64,000 bases of DNA from Eutrophovita brisbanensis (GTDB taxonomy: Bacteria; Pseudomonadota; Gammaproteobacteria; Burkholderiales; Eutrophovitaceae): NCBI GenBank assembly GCA_038147395.1, contig JAYQTM010000001.1:1736001-1800000 (forward strand). The letters are read 5' to 3'. Positions within the stretch are counted from its first letter, which is position 1; each line of letters begins with the position of its first letter. This document shows positions 1-8,833 of this stretch, in pieces. The notes under the pieces are model-generated. The model saw nothing but the letters and a program-made list of their open reading frames with translations, had not been told where the DNA came from and ran no database searches. Made by a program: the position numbers and the translations under genes.

Positions 1-299
1 GGCTTACCGGTGTCGCGGGACTCAAGTGCTGACAACTCTTCGAAATTTTCAAGAATCAGCTGCGACCATTTGTGCAAAATTCTACTTCTCTCAACCGGGG
101 CCATCCTACCCCACTCTCCGTCTAGAGCCCCTTGGGCCGCCTTGACAGCAGCATCGACATCCGCCACATCACCGTCTGGAATGGTTGCAAACACCTTGCC
201 ATTGCACGGATCAATCATGTCTAGAACCTGACCACTCTGAGCAGTTACGTTCTTTCCATTAATCAAATTGTCATAGTTCTTAATCTCTGCTGCACTCAT
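1..299 (-). CDS. Aldehyde dehydrogenase family protein, N-terminal part, cut by the window edge
   Basis: The ATG at 299 (reverse strand) follows a GGGAG ribosome site by a few bases and opens about 99 codons that leave the window at position 1. The visible part is the N-terminal NAD-binding portion of an aldehyde dehydrogenase: an early NLINGK segment, an IDPCNGKVF strand, and DTGKP at the window edge. The catalytic Cys and Glu lie outside, so activity cannot be judged. It is the last visible gene of a minus-strand run with a CoA-transferase and a two-subunit ThDP decarboxylase. By context it probably oxidises the aldehyde released by that decarboxylase, which is inference. Confidence 0.85.
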   Translation of the reverse strand, partial: MSAAEIKNYDNLINGKNVTAQSGQVLDMIDPCNGKVFATIPDGDVADVDAAVKAAQGALDGEWGRMAPVERSRILHKWSQLILENFEELSALESRDTGK

Positions 300-348
300 A
301 CTTCACTCCCTACAAATTATTTTGATTAGTTGCGTCAAGTTGTTGAAC

Positions 349-1527
349 CTAGATCACACCGCCCTCTTTCAACCGGCTAATCTCAGATTCCTCAAAACCT
401 AATTCTCGAAGAATCATTTCCGAATGCTGTCCCGCCGATGGAATAGGATCCATTCTTGGATCGAACTCCTCAGGCACACCAGGTGGCAACATCCCTTTGA
501 TGGCACCATTCTCGGACTCCACCATTCTCCAACGCTCGCGCGCACGCAGTTGGTCATGATCCCAGACCTGTTGCATCGTATTCATTGAGGCATTGCCAAT
601 TCTTGCCGCATCCAGCCTCTCGGTTACGGATGCAAGTGTCATATCGGAGAAAACTTCAACAATGATGGCTCTTAGTTCATCTCTGGACTCAGATCGTTTG
701 GTGTTTGTGGAAAAACGATCATCACCAGTAAGCTCTGGCTTCAAAAGCACTTTGTCGCAAAAAATCGCCCACTCGCGCTCATTCTGCAACCCAAGCATGA
801 CGGTATTACCGTCTCCAACAGGAAACGGTCCGTATGGATAAATCGTTGCATGAGACGCCCCAGTCCTCGCGGGAGGTTGAGCACCTTCGTATGCGTAATA
901 CATCGGGAAGCTCATCCACTCAGTCATCGTCTCTAACATTGAAATATCAATGCGGCACCCCGTCCCAGTTTTTTGTCTCCGAATAATTGCAGCTAGGATA
1001 TTGCTGAATGCGTACATACCAGCGGAAATATCCACTATCGAACAACCAGCTTTGGCAGGCTCGTCCTCTGAACCCGTTACTGACAACAAACCAGACTCGG
1101 CCTGGATGAGTAAATCATAGGCCTTTTTATCTCTATACGGCCCATCAGCGCCGTATCCGGAAATATCGCAGACAATCAATGTCGGATATTTATCCTTGAG
1201 TTTTTCGTATGAGAAGCCCATGCGGTCAGCAGCACCCGGAGCGAGGTTCTGGAGCAGCACATCGGCATTCTTTAAAAGCGCGTGGACAACATCAATCCCT
1301 TCACTTTTCTTGAGATCGAGCGTGATGCTCTCCTTAGATCGATTGGTCCACACAAAATGGGATGCCAGTCCACCGACTCGCTCGTCGTACGCTCGGGTTG
1401 GATCTCCCCCGCCAGGTCTTTCAATTTTTATAACTCGAGCCCCCAGATCAGCTAGCTGCCTGGTACAAAACGGTCCCGCAATGACGTGCTCTAACGCAAC
1501 AACGGTAATCCCCTCAAGTGGACGCAT
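349..1527 (-). CDS. Family III CoA-transferase (CaiB/BaiF/Frc type)
   Basis: This is a 392-residue protein that moves CoA between carboxylic acids in the cytoplasm. The N-terminal LEGITVVALEHVIAGPF and the ADLGARVIKIERPGGGD segment are typical of the family. YDLLIQAESGLLSVTG places the nucleophilic aspartate at about Asp138. Length is normal for the family (about 390-410). It lies between the ThDP decarboxylase genes and an aldehyde dehydrogenase on the same strand, so it could activate the acid those enzymes would produce. A second, distinct member lies at 5400-6638 across the divergent promoter. The substrate is unknown. Confidence 0.88.
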   Translation of the reverse strand: MRPLEGITVVALEHVIAGPFCTRQLADLGARVIKIERPGGGDPTRAYDERVGGLASHFVWTNRSKESITLDLKKSEGIDVVHALLKNADVLLQNLAPGAADRMGFSYEKLKDKYPTLIVCDISGYGADGPYRDKKAYDLLIQAESGLLSVTGSEDEPAKAGCSIVDISAGMYAFSNILAAIIRRQKTGTGCRIDISMLETMTEWMSFPMYYAYEGAQPPARTGASHATIYPYGPFPVGDGNTVMLGLQNEREWAIFCDKVLLKPELTGDDRFSTNTKRSESRDELRAIIVEVFSDMTLASVTERLDAARIGNASMNTMQQVWDHDQLRARERWRMVESENGAIKGMLPPGVPEEFDPRMDPIPSAGQHSEMILRELGFEESEISRLKEGGVI

Positions 1528-1590
1528 AGAATTTTACCCTCGCAATTTGGCTCGGAGCTTACTCGTCAAAATTCCCAAACCAGCGAGAAG

Positions 1591-2178
1591 CTAATTCAAC
1601 AAATGACACTTTGGCCCTAGAAGAGCCTCTCGGAACCTATTTTTTAACAGCGCACCGTCGCGTGGCGGGAGCACCAAATCATCGGAACTTGGGTCCACTT
1701 TAATTTGAGCAAACACCAAACCCGGGTTCAGAACCGCTTCCCGAAGCGTTTCAAGTGCGACGAAGTCGGGGATTATAAATGAATTAGAAAATCCACACCC
1801 TTTGGCGGTCGCCACCAAGTCAACCCCCAAAGCCGTATGTGTCATCTGTTTACCAGTCTCTCCATACACTTCGTTATCCAGCACAACAATCGATAGATTA
1901 TCTGGATTTGCAACAGCGACCGTCGCGAGTGAATTAAGACCCATGAGCAATTCGCCATCACCTGTGATGACAAGCACCTTTTTATCGGGCTGCGCGAGTG
2001 CGAGACCAAGACCGACCATGATCGCTCCACCCATGCCGCCCCAGAGCGGAAAATTTAATACATGATCCCCCGCCGCCGTCACATCCCACGCTGGCGCACC
2101 TAACCCTGCCACAACGAGTAGATCTTCTCGGTCCTTCAACAGCTGTCGAACGACCTCTCGACGTTTCATGACTGCCAT
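1591..2178 (-). CDS. Thiamine-diphosphate-binding subunit of a two-gene 2-oxoacid decarboxylase (ComE-like)
   Basis: This gene encodes only the ThDP/Mg-binding half of a decarboxylase. The signature GDG followed about 26 residues later by LDN lies at roughly residues 73-102 (numbered from the chosen start). GLGAPAWDV and FPLWGGMGGAIMVGLGLALAQP are typical of sulfopyruvate and phosphonopyruvate decarboxylases. The reading frame continues upstream to a TTG at 2196, but the ATG at 2178 has a GAGGTGG ribosome site at good distance and is preferred. The partner ends 21 bases upstream. Likely reaction: non-oxidative decarboxylation of a 2-oxoacid to an aldehyde. The sulfo- or phosphono-substrate is not established. 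Confidence 0.82.
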   Translation of the reverse strand: MAVMKRREVVRQLLKDREDLLVVAGLGAPAWDVTAAGDHVLNFPLWGGMGGAIMVGLGLALAQPDKKVLVITGDGELLMGLNSLATVAVANPDNLSIVVLDNEVYGETGKQMTHTALGVDLVATAKGCGFSNSFIIPDFVALETLREAVLNPGLVFAQIKVDPSSDDLVLPPRDGALLKNRFREALLGPKCHLLN

Positions 2179-2199
2179 GTTATCCACCTCTGCCAATAA

Positions 2200-2721
2200 T
2201 CATTTTCCAAATGTTTTCGCACCGAGCACACGCTGACCCACTAGCACGGCGGTCGCTCTGAATGTATTAAAAGCGAGTCTGATTGCCCCCTCAGCACACT
2301 CAGGCACCTCTTCTGATTTCTGCGCTTTGAACACAGTAACGCCCATTTCTCTGAGCACACCCTCAGTCCCTTGCCCCATCGGAACCTGCCATGGATTGAA
2401 CTCTCCCCAATCACCACGCATGGTAACGATCATCGGCAACGGGATCTGACACGTATTCAACATTGATAACATGTTGATGCAATTGCCGACGCCACTCGAT
2501 TGCATCAAAAGAAGAGATTTGACTCCACCAAGCCAAGAGCCAAGCGCTAGCGATACCCCTTCGTCCTCCGACGTTAATCTCACGACGTTAATCTGAGAAC
2601 TCTCTTCGCACAGTTTGATCAGCGGTGATAAGCCAGCGTCTGGCACGAAACTGACGTTGGTGATCCCCTGCTCGAGGGCAAGCTGAAATACAATGTCACT
2701 CCAGTGTTGTTGAGCACTCAT
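2200..2721 (-). CDS. Pyrimidine-binding (alpha) subunit of a two-gene ThDP decarboxylase (ComD-like)
   Basis: About 173 residues forming the Pyr domain that completes the ThDP enzyme with the next gene. The segment VVRLTSEDEGVSLALGSW carries the glutamate that activates the cofactor in this superfamily. LLMQSSGVGNCINMLSML and MIVTMRGDWGEFNPWQ match the small alpha subunits of sulfopyruvate decarboxylases and fused phosphonopyruvate decarboxylases. The frame is open to 2790, but the ATG at 2721 has an AGGAAGG ribosome site and starts where relatives do. It is the first gene of a minus-strand operon continuing to the window edge. Subfamily assignment is from memory of motifs and is tentative. 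Confidence 0.8.
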   Translation of the reverse strand: MSAQQHWSDIVFQLALEQGITNVSFVPDAGLSPLIKLCEESSQINVVRLTSEDEGVSLALGSWLGGVKSLLLMQSSGVGNCINMLSMLNTCQIPLPMIVTMRGDWGEFNPWQVPMGQGTEGVLREMGVTVFKAQKSEEVPECAEGAIRLAFNTFRATAVLVGQRVLGAKTFGK

Positions 2722-2815
2722 GGCATCCTTCCTAGAAATGAAGACCAATCCGTCAGACACAATGTCCTCACAATTGTAAGGATATTGCACCTCTTTGCAT
2801 TAAAACTGAATACTT

Positions 2816-2840
2816 AAAAAAAAGGGACCAAAAGGCCCCT
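2816..2840 (-). terminator. Rho-independent terminator after the MDR reductase gene
   Basis: On the minus strand a hairpin (arms 2834-2840 and 2823-2829, one A-C mismatch, four-base loop) is followed directly by eight T residues (plus-strand A run 2816-2823). It lies downstream of the reductase gene ending at 3031 and upstream of the decarboxylase operon starting at 2721. This separates the two transcription units and implies a separate promoter for the operon between 2722 and 2815. Confidence 0.7.
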
Positions 2841-2852
2841 AGATAAAAGAGC

Positions 2853-2871
2853 GGGGCGGACGTCTCGCCCC
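2853..2871. other. GC-rich hairpin in the MDR-decarboxylase gap
   Basis: A perfect six-base stem, GGGGCG at 2853-2858 pairing with CGCCCC at 2866-2871, around a seven-base loop. It lies just upstream (in minus-strand direction) of the clearer terminator at 2816-2840. It has no T-run of its own and may assist termination or protect the 3' end of the reductase message. Confidence 0.35.
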
Positions 2872-3030
2872 TTGGGAGGAAGTTACCAAACCACACCGAT
2901 AAACCAGAGTTAACAGTCGATCTGTTCGCGTCTCTGACACCGAGCGTACCAATCTAGACGCGAAACTTGTGGGTTAGTTGCTCGACTGATCAATATTTGG
3001 GAACAATTCCCAGTTATCTTTTGGGAACGG

Positions 3031-4047
3031 CTAATGTTTGATGACAACCTTTCCGAAATGCTTCGCTGACTTTAAATGCTCAAAAGCCTTGGACGAATCC
3101 TCAAGGGAGAACTCCGAATCGATAATCGGCTTGATCTTCAGATGATCGATCGCCTTGTTCATCGCCTCGAATTGCGTCCTAGACCCGACTGCGATTCCCT
3201 GAACTCGGACGAAAGGGCCAATGAGCGTCTTAACCGAAATCGTTGTCTCGTGCCCACCCACGAATCCAATGACCCCAATGAATCCGCCAAACTTAACGGC
3301 AGCTAGAGACTCAGGAAGAGATTGTCCCGTGGTCTCAACAACAATATCGACCCCCTCTCCCCCAGTGGCCTCCTTAGCGAGTGCGCCCCAGTTTGGATTC
3401 GTCTGATAGTTGATCAATGTGTCAGCACCAAGAACCTTGGCACGCTCGAGTTTCTCATCACTTGAAGATAACAACACCACCTTAGCGCCAGCGGCTTTCG
3501 CAAACTGAAGTGCAAATAAAGCAACTCCACCAGTGCCTTGGACCAACACCACTGAGCCAGGCTTAACCCCACCCTGTTCAAGCGTATTCCAAGCAGTCAA
3601 CGCCGCTATTGGCAGTGTCGCGCACTCTGTGTCGCTAAGGCTTTGAGGCGAGGAAACGGCTTCTTCCTCGGGAATCACGATGTAGTCTTGAAGCACACCA
3701 GACAATGGCGCACCGAGCGTTTTTGTCGTTCGTTGTGCTTTCGACGGTAGCCCGTTATACCAACCCTGCGTGTATACGGGAATGACTTTGTCTCCCACTT
3801 TGAACCGACTCACGCCAGAGCCTACAGCCTCAACTGTGCCACAGCCATCCGAGCATGGGACATAAGGAAGCGACAGGTTAGGCATGTATTTTTGATCCAA
3901 TATTGCGAGATCACGATAATTCAAGCTCGCGGCTTCGAGTCGAACAAGCATTTCTCCTTTGCCCACCTCTGGAATCGGTGACTTAACCAATCGAAGGTCT
4001 TGTATTGAAAACCCGCTAGCTTCTACCGCCCTCATTTCTTGCGACAT
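3031..4047 (-). CDS. Zinc-independent MDR family NAD(P)-dependent oxidoreductase
   Basis: This 338-residue protein belongs to the medium-chain dehydrogenase/reductase superfamily. The catalytic-zinc positions are replaced: NYRDL stands where alcohol dehydrogenases have a Cys motif, and PCSDGCG stands where they have GHE. It therefore resembles quinone reductase or enoyl reductase branches rather than zinc alcohol dehydrogenases. The Rossmann segment reads VLVQGTGGVALFALQFAKAAG, followed by LLSSSDEKLERAKVLGAD. A GGGAG ribosome site precedes the ATG at 4047. It is transcribed alone, with a terminator behind it and a divergent promoter in front. A close relative lies at 42049-43059. Substrate unknown. 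Confidence 0.85.
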   Translation of the reverse strand: MSQEMRAVEASGFSIQDLRLVKSPIPEVGKGEMLVRLEAASLNYRDLAILDQKYMPNLSLPYVPCSDGCGTVEAVGSGVSRFKVGDKVIPVYTQGWYNGLPSKAQRTTKTLGAPLSGVLQDYIVIPEEEAVSSPQSLSDTECATLPIAALTAWNTLEQGGVKPGSVVLVQGTGGVALFALQFAKAAGAKVVLLSSSDEKLERAKVLGADTLINYQTNPNWGALAKEATGGEGVDIVVETTGQSLPESLAAVKFGGFIGVIGFVGGHETTISVKTLIGPFVRVQGIAVGSRTQFEAMNKAIDHLKIKPIIDSEFSLEDSSKAFEHLKSAKHFGKVVIKH

Positions 4048-4229
4048 CTGAACTCCCTGCTCTCGTTAAATTAATTAAATGTGTTTTTTGAATCTTAGTG
4101 ACTCACCATGGAATAATTCAGGCATTGTGTACTAAATATCTGCCATCGAGCTTAAAATACAAAGCGCATTTAACCATGCACAATCGAATAACGAAAAGTA
4201 ACCGATAACAAAAACAGGGACATCACACC

Positions 4230-5288
4230 ATGAAGTCGTACAAAATTGCAGTCATTGCCGGAGACGGCATCGGAAAAGAAGTCATGCCAGAGGGAACTCG
4301 GGTTCTTGAAGCTGTCGCTCGAAAGTTCAACTTTGAGTTGAAATTCGATCATTTCGACTGGAGCTGCGATAACTACGAAAAACATGGTTGGTGGATGCCG
4401 CCGAGCTGGCGAGATGATATCGGTGGTCACGACTGTATTTTCTTCGGAGCAAACGGATGGCCAGCAGTGGTTCCCGATCATAAGGCACTATGGGATTCGT
4501 TAATCAAATATCGTCGAGAATTTGATCAGTATGTCAACCTGCGACCAGTAAAGCTGCTGCCTGGCGTTAAGTGTCCTCTTGTCGACAAAAAACCTGAAGA
4601 TATCGATTACCTCGTCGTTCGAGAGAATACCGAGGGGGAATACTCTTCAGTCGGTGGGAGAATTTTTGAGGGAACAGACCGGGAGACAGTCACGCAGCAA
4701 TCTGTGTTCACAAGAAAAGGCGTTGATCGAATCATGCACTATGCGTTTGGTCTCGCACAAAAGAGAGAACGAAAACACGTCACGTCAGCTACAAAATCAA
4801 ACGGGATCTCAATCACCATGCCATATTGGGATGAGCGTTTTAAAGCAGTCTCGTCTAACTATACTGACGTAACCACGGACCAGTACCACATTGATGGCAT
4901 CACCATACAGCTTGTACTAAACCCTCAAAAATTCGACGTGATCGTCGCGTCAAATCTCTTCGGTGACATCATTTCTGATTTAGGTCCAGCAACTGCCGGC
5001 ACGATTGGAATCGCACCATCGGCAAACATCAATCCTGAAAGGAATTTTCCGTCACTCTTTGAACCGGTACACGGGTCCGCCCCCGATATCTACGGAAAAA
5101 ATATTGCGAACCCAATCGCACAAATTTGGTCAGGAGCGATGATGTTGGATCACCTGGGTGAGACGCAAGCCGCTAAGGCGATCAATGAAGCGATCGAACA
5201 ATGCTTGATTTCTGGACCGACAACACCAGACCTTGGTGGTACAGCAAACACCAATGATGTGGGACAAGCAATCGCCGAATCACTGTAA
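4230..5288 (+). CDS. Tartrate dehydrogenase / D-malate dehydrogenase type (isopropylmalate dehydrogenase family)
   Basis: A 352-residue NAD-dependent beta-decarboxylating dehydrogenase. IAVIAGDGIGKEVMPEG opens the fold, and the subgroup-specific WPAVVPDHKALWDSLIKYRR followed by FDQYVNLRP points to the tartrate/D-malate branch rather than leucine synthesis. REN and VVASNLFGDIISDLG supply the metal-binding aspartates. GSAPDIYGKNIANPIA is the family nucleotide-binding loop. It is the first gene of a long plus-strand catabolic run, divergent from the MDR gene. It may feed a 2-oxoacid or hydroxyacid into the neighbouring ThDP decarboxylase/CoA-transferase module. The true substrate could be tartrate, D-malate or a related 2-hydroxy diacid. 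Confidence 0.83.
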   Translation: MKSYKIAVIAGDGIGKEVMPEGTRVLEAVARKFNFELKFDHFDWSCDNYEKHGWWMPPSWRDDIGGHDCIFFGANGWPAVVPDHKALWDSLIKYRREFDQYVNLRPVKLLPGVKCPLVDKKPEDIDYLVVRENTEGEYSSVGGRIFEGTDRETVTQQSVFTRKGVDRIMHYAFGLAQKRERKHVTSATKSNGISITMPYWDERFKAVSSNYTDVTTDQYHIDGITIQLVLNPQKFDVIVASNLFGDIISDLGPATAGTIGIAPSANINPERNFPSLFEPVHGSAPDIYGKNIANPIAQIWSGAMMLDHLGETQAAKAINEAIEQCLISGPTTPDLGGTANTNDVGQAIAESL

Positions 5289-5308
5289 TTCATGAGTGGG
5301 GTCGACGT

Positions 5309-5338
5309 CTTGCTGCGGTCTCCTAGATCGCCAGCAAG
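5309..5338 (+). other. Imperfect hairpin between the dehydrogenase and CoA-transferase genes
   Basis: CTTGCTG at 5309-5315 pairs with CAGCAAG at 5332-5338, with a few more pairs possible inside after a one-base bulge. No T-run follows, so it is a poor terminator. It could be an mRNA processing or stability element in the 111-base gap of this otherwise tightly packed operon. Confidence 0.25.
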
Positions 5339-5399
5339 AAACAAACAGTGGGTGATAGCATGAAGATCTCTACATCAAACGAGAATTTGATTACATGTG

Positions 5400-6638
5400 A
5401 TGAGTGTGATGACCTCCCCAACAAGCTTGCATGATATTCGGGTCATTGATTTATCGAGAGTACTGGCTGGCCCCTGGGCCACCCAACTGCTTGGCGATCT
5501 TGGTGCAGAGATCATCAAAGTTGAAAAACCGATCGTAGGTGACGACACCAGACACTGGGGACCACCATATATCCAAACAGGAGTGAACAAAAAAGGGCGC
5601 ACTGCGGCCTATAACCTGTGTACGAACCGCAACAAAAAATCAGTCACACTTGACTTCACCCACCCAGAGGGGAAACAAGTACTCATTCAACTGATTAAAG
5701 AATCTGACGTTCTTGTAGAAAATTACAAACTCGGCACCTTGAAACGATTCGGACTGGACTATGATGCGATCAAGGCAGTCAATCCGCGACTAATTTACTG
5801 TTCGATCACAGGCTTCGGGCAAACAGGGCCTTGGGCAGCTCGCGCGGGGTATGATTTTCTGATTCAAGGCTTGGGTGGACTGATGAGCTTGACCGGTCGG
5901 CCAGACGATCAACCCGGCGGTGGCCCATTAAAAGTTGGCGTTGCCTTGGCTGACATTATGACGGGAATGTACGCATCAACGGCAATTCTCGCAGCACTCC
6001 ATCATCGAACCGAATCAGGATCGGGGCAATATATTGACATGGCCCTACTGGACACGCAGGTTGCAGTGCTCGCAAACCAAGCAATGAACTATTTCCATAC
6101 GGGGGAAAATCCCGAACGACTAGGCAATGCCCACCCGAACGTCGTGCCCTATCAAGACTTCAAAACGGCGGATGGTCACATCATCATTGCCGTGGGCAAT
6201 GATGATCAATTCAAAAAATTGATGAATGAGATCGACCTGCCGGAACTCAGTCATGATCCTGATTTTGAAAGCAATGAAGCGCGCAACAAAAATCGAGAGC
6301 ACCTAATACCGCTCATCGCAGAAAAAATTAAAAATCACCAAAGCTCGGATTGGATCGAGCGCTTCGAGCAAATTGGGGTCCCCTGTGGCCCCATCAACTC
6401 GCTTGAAGAAGTGTTCAATAATGAGCAGGTGGCATCCCGAGGAATGCAAATCGAAATGTCGCACGAGAACTACGGAGCTGTCCCACTCGTTGCGAACCCA
6501 ATTAACCTGTCGGAGACACCCATCCAGTACAACTACGCGCCACCGGAATTAGGAGAACATACGCGAACAGTACTCTCCGAACTGTGTCAGCTGTCTGAAG
6601 ATGAGATTCAGAAACTGGCAAACAAACGAGTTATTTAA
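5400..6638 (+). CDS. Family III CoA-transferase (CaiB/BaiF type)
   Basis: About 412 residues. The N-terminus IRVIDLSRVLAGPWATQLLGDLG and IIKVEKPIVGDDTRHWGPP are highly typical. GYDFLIQGLGGLMSLTG carries the catalytic aspartate near residue 153. Starts are clustered (GTG 5397, ATG 5400, ATG 5409) with no strong ribosome site, so the exact start is uncertain by a few codons. Three bases separate its stop from the acyl-CoA dehydrogenase start. It therefore likely makes the CoA ester that the following dehydrogenase pair and crotonase process. It resembles succinyl-CoA-dependent members, but the donor cannot be read from sequence. Confidence 0.88.
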   Translation: MSVMTSPTSLHDIRVIDLSRVLAGPWATQLLGDLGAEIIKVEKPIVGDDTRHWGPPYIQTGVNKKGRTAAYNLCTNRNKKSVTLDFTHPEGKQVLIQLIKESDVLVENYKLGTLKRFGLDYDAIKAVNPRLIYCSITGFGQTGPWAARAGYDFLIQGLGGLMSLTGRPDDQPGGGPLKVGVALADIMTGMYASTAILAALHHRTESGSGQYIDMALLDTQVAVLANQAMNYFHTGENPERLGNAHPNVVPYQDFKTADGHIIIAVGNDDQFKKLMNEIDLPELSHDPDFESNEARNKNREHLIPLIAEKIKNHQSSDWIERFEQIGVPCGPINSLEEVFNNEQVASRGMQIEMSHENYGAVPLVANPINLSETPIQYNYAPPELGEHTRTVLSELCQLSEDEIQKLANKRVI

Positions 6639-6641
6639 TTC

Positions 6642-7793
6642 ATGCTCCTTGACAGTTTTAACATTGCGAAGCTTCCTAACGACACTCAAACTCTGAGGGA
6701 GCAAGTTAGGTCTTTCATTGAAGGATATGAAAAAAAAGTACCCGTCATTGAAAAATCAAAATCTTGGATGGGAGTTGACCCAGATTTCAGTCGAGGCCTA
6801 GCGGAAAAAGGATGGTTGGGAGTCTCTCTACCAACCGAATACGGCGGTCAAGGTCTAGACGCGCTTAGTCGGTTCGTGATCGTCGAAGAACTACTAGGAC
6901 ACAGTATGCCTGTAGGCGCTCACTGGATAGCGGATAGACAAAGTGGCCCACTGATTATGAAGTACGGGACCGAGACTCAGAAACGTTATTTTCTGCCAAA
7001 GATTTGTGCGGCAGAGGCATTTTTTTGCATCGGCATGAGTGAACCAAATTCCGGATCAGATCTCGCGAGCATACACACGAGAGCTGAGAGAACCACCGAA
7101 GGTTGGCGACTTAATGGACAAAAAATTTGGACGACGAACGCGCACGGATCTCACTACATGATCGCGCTAGCCCGAACTTCTGGCTCAGCAGAGGACAGGC
7201 ACAGTGGTTTGTCTCAATTTGTTATCGATTTAAAGTCGCCAGGGATAGATATTCGAAAAATACGCGACCTGACTGGTGATCATCATTTTAATGAGGTCTT
7301 TTTTAATGATGTACTGCTGGACGAATCATCGCTAATAGGCACTGAGGGAAATGGATGGGACCAAGTAATAAACGAGCTAGCGTACGAAAGAAGCGGTCCA
7401 GAGCGCATCTACTCTTCGATTATTCTTTGCGATCTGTGGCTCGACTTCATCCGAGAAAGAGGCGCACCCAGTTCATCGGTGACTAAACTCGGTGAGATCG
7501 TGGCCAGATTGGTTGTATTGCGGCACATGTCCATAACTCTCGCGACACAAATGAAAACAGGCCTCTCTCCAATCACTGAGGCAGCATTAGTCAAAGATCT
7601 CGGTACAGAACTCGAACAGGATATACCCACCCAGATCAGCAATGAGTTGTTTCGATTCCCCCATGTCAGCTCGCCAAGATCGCTCAGGGGAGCCTTATCG
7701 TATATCTCTCAAATCAGCCCAACTTTCTCGCTCCGTGGAGGTACTCGAGAGATCTTACGGGGCATGATTGCGAGAGACTTAGGACTTCGATAA
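6642..7793 (+). CDS. Acyl-CoA dehydrogenase, larger subunit of a probable heteromeric pair
   Basis: A 383-residue flavoprotein that introduces a 2,3 double bond into an acyl-CoA. The middle domain shows CIGMSEPNSGSDLASIHTRA and WRLNGQKIWTTNAHGSHYM. The C-terminus has LRGGTREILRGMIARDLGL, the GGT variant of the motif that often carries catalytic Glu in single-subunit enzymes. Its stop overlaps the next gene's start as TAATG, and that gene is also an acyl-CoA dehydrogenase, shorter and more divergent. This resembles the alpha2-beta2 dehydrogenases known from steroid side-chain degradation. The heteromeric assignment is inference from gene order and length. Confidence 0.88.
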   Translation: MLLDSFNIAKLPNDTQTLREQVRSFIEGYEKKVPVIEKSKSWMGVDPDFSRGLAEKGWLGVSLPTEYGGQGLDALSRFVIVEELLGHSMPVGAHWIADRQSGPLIMKYGTETQKRYFLPKICAAEAFFCIGMSEPNSGSDLASIHTRAERTTEGWRLNGQKIWTTNAHGSHYMIALARTSGSAEDRHSGLSQFVIDLKSPGIDIRKIRDLTGDHHFNEVFFNDVLLDESSLIGTEGNGWDQVINELAYERSGPERIYSSIILCDLWLDFIRERGAPSSSVTKLGEIVARLVVLRHMSITLATQMKTGLSPITEAALVKDLGTELEQDIPTQISNELFRFPHVSSPRSLRGALSYISQISPTFSLRGGTREILRGMIARDLGLR

Positions 7794-8806
7794 TGGCCGA
7801 AGATATCATTCTAGAGTCCCTTAAAAAGCTCTTAACTCAGCAGGCCACAACGCAACAAGTGAACGAGATCGATCACGGAGCCGATTGGACTTTCTTGTGG
7901 CAACACATCGAGAACAATGGGTTCGTGAATTTGATGCTCGACGAATCTCATGAAGGAGCATCAATCAGTTTTCAAAGTCTTTCGGAATATGCTCGTCTGT
8001 GCGGCAAGCTTGCATTGCCCACCCCTCTGATCCAATCAATCATCTTTAAATATTGCCACGAGAACGTGTTTGGCGAGCACGATCTTCTACCAATAACATT
8101 CGCGATAAAAAAACAAACGGATGACTCAAAAATCCTCTCGGCTGAAAATATTCCATTCGGAAAATTTTCTAAAACTGTGCTGATTTATGAGTTACACACG
8201 GGACACAAACAGATTGCTCTACTACCCATACACGCGGCAACAAATACGGATTCTGGCTTTAAAAGTCTGTCCTACGTAGATTGCGATTGGGAAGATGGTT
8301 TGGCTGAGGCGGTTAAATTCGATTCACCCTATGATTGGCATTCTATCGGTGCCGCCGTAACAGCATCACTCATATCAGGCGCTTTGGAGTCATTATTGGA
8401 ACTGACATTACAGTATGCGAAAGATAGAAAACAATTCGGCAGGGCGATCGGAAAATTTCAAGCAATACAACAACAAATCAGTGTGTTAACCGAATTAGCT
8501 GCCGTGGCGAAGACAGCGGCTCAACTTGCATTTCAAACGGAAAATATAGAACAGCTTGATCAACTGCAGTGCGCTATCGCCAAGGCTCAATGTAGCGTTG
8601 CTGCGACTAAATGCGTCAAAATCGCACATGCCATTCACGGAGCAATCGGCGTCACAGCAGAATACCAACTCCAACTATTCACACGACGCCTTCTTGAATG
8701 GAGTCATGATTATGGAAATGCAGAATATTGGCATGGAATTATCGGCGAAGATTTAATTCGTCATGACGCAAAAAGAACGCTTCATTTCCTAACGCAACAC
8801 GCATAA
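7793..8806 (+). CDS. Acyl-CoA dehydrogenase-like protein, shorter second subunit
   Basis: A 337-residue divergent acyl-CoA dehydrogenase. The C-terminal half keeps RKQFGRAIGKFQAIQQQ, the FAD-contacting arginine region, and HAIHGAIGVTAEYQLQLFTRR. The N-terminal and middle domains are short and weakly conserved. The ATG at 7793 overlaps the previous stop (TAATG), which implies translational coupling and equal expression of the two subunits. It is probably the partner that completes FAD binding or the active site of a heterotetramer. Less likely it is an independent enzyme. Confidence 0.82.
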   Translation: MAEDIILESLKKLLTQQATTQQVNEIDHGADWTFLWQHIENNGFVNLMLDESHEGASISFQSLSEYARLCGKLALPTPLIQSIIFKYCHENVFGEHDLLPITFAIKKQTDDSKILSAENIPFGKFSKTVLIYELHTGHKQIALLPIHAATNTDSGFKSLSYVDCDWEDGLAEAVKFDSPYDWHSIGAAVTASLISGALESLLELTLQYAKDRKQFGRAIGKFQAIQQQISVLTELAAVAKTAAQLAFQTENIEQLDQLQCAIAKAQCSVAATKCVKIAHAIHGAIGVTAEYQLQLFTRRLLEWSHDYGNAEYWHGIIGEDLIRHDAKRTLHFLTQHA

Positions 8807-8833
8807 CCAAGAAAACTGAATCCGAGGGACGCT

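Noticed and set aside
4170..4481. Minus-strand ORF across the start of the tartrate-type dehydrogenase
   Set aside because: Covers the ribosome site and the conserved N-terminus of a clear plus-strand gene.
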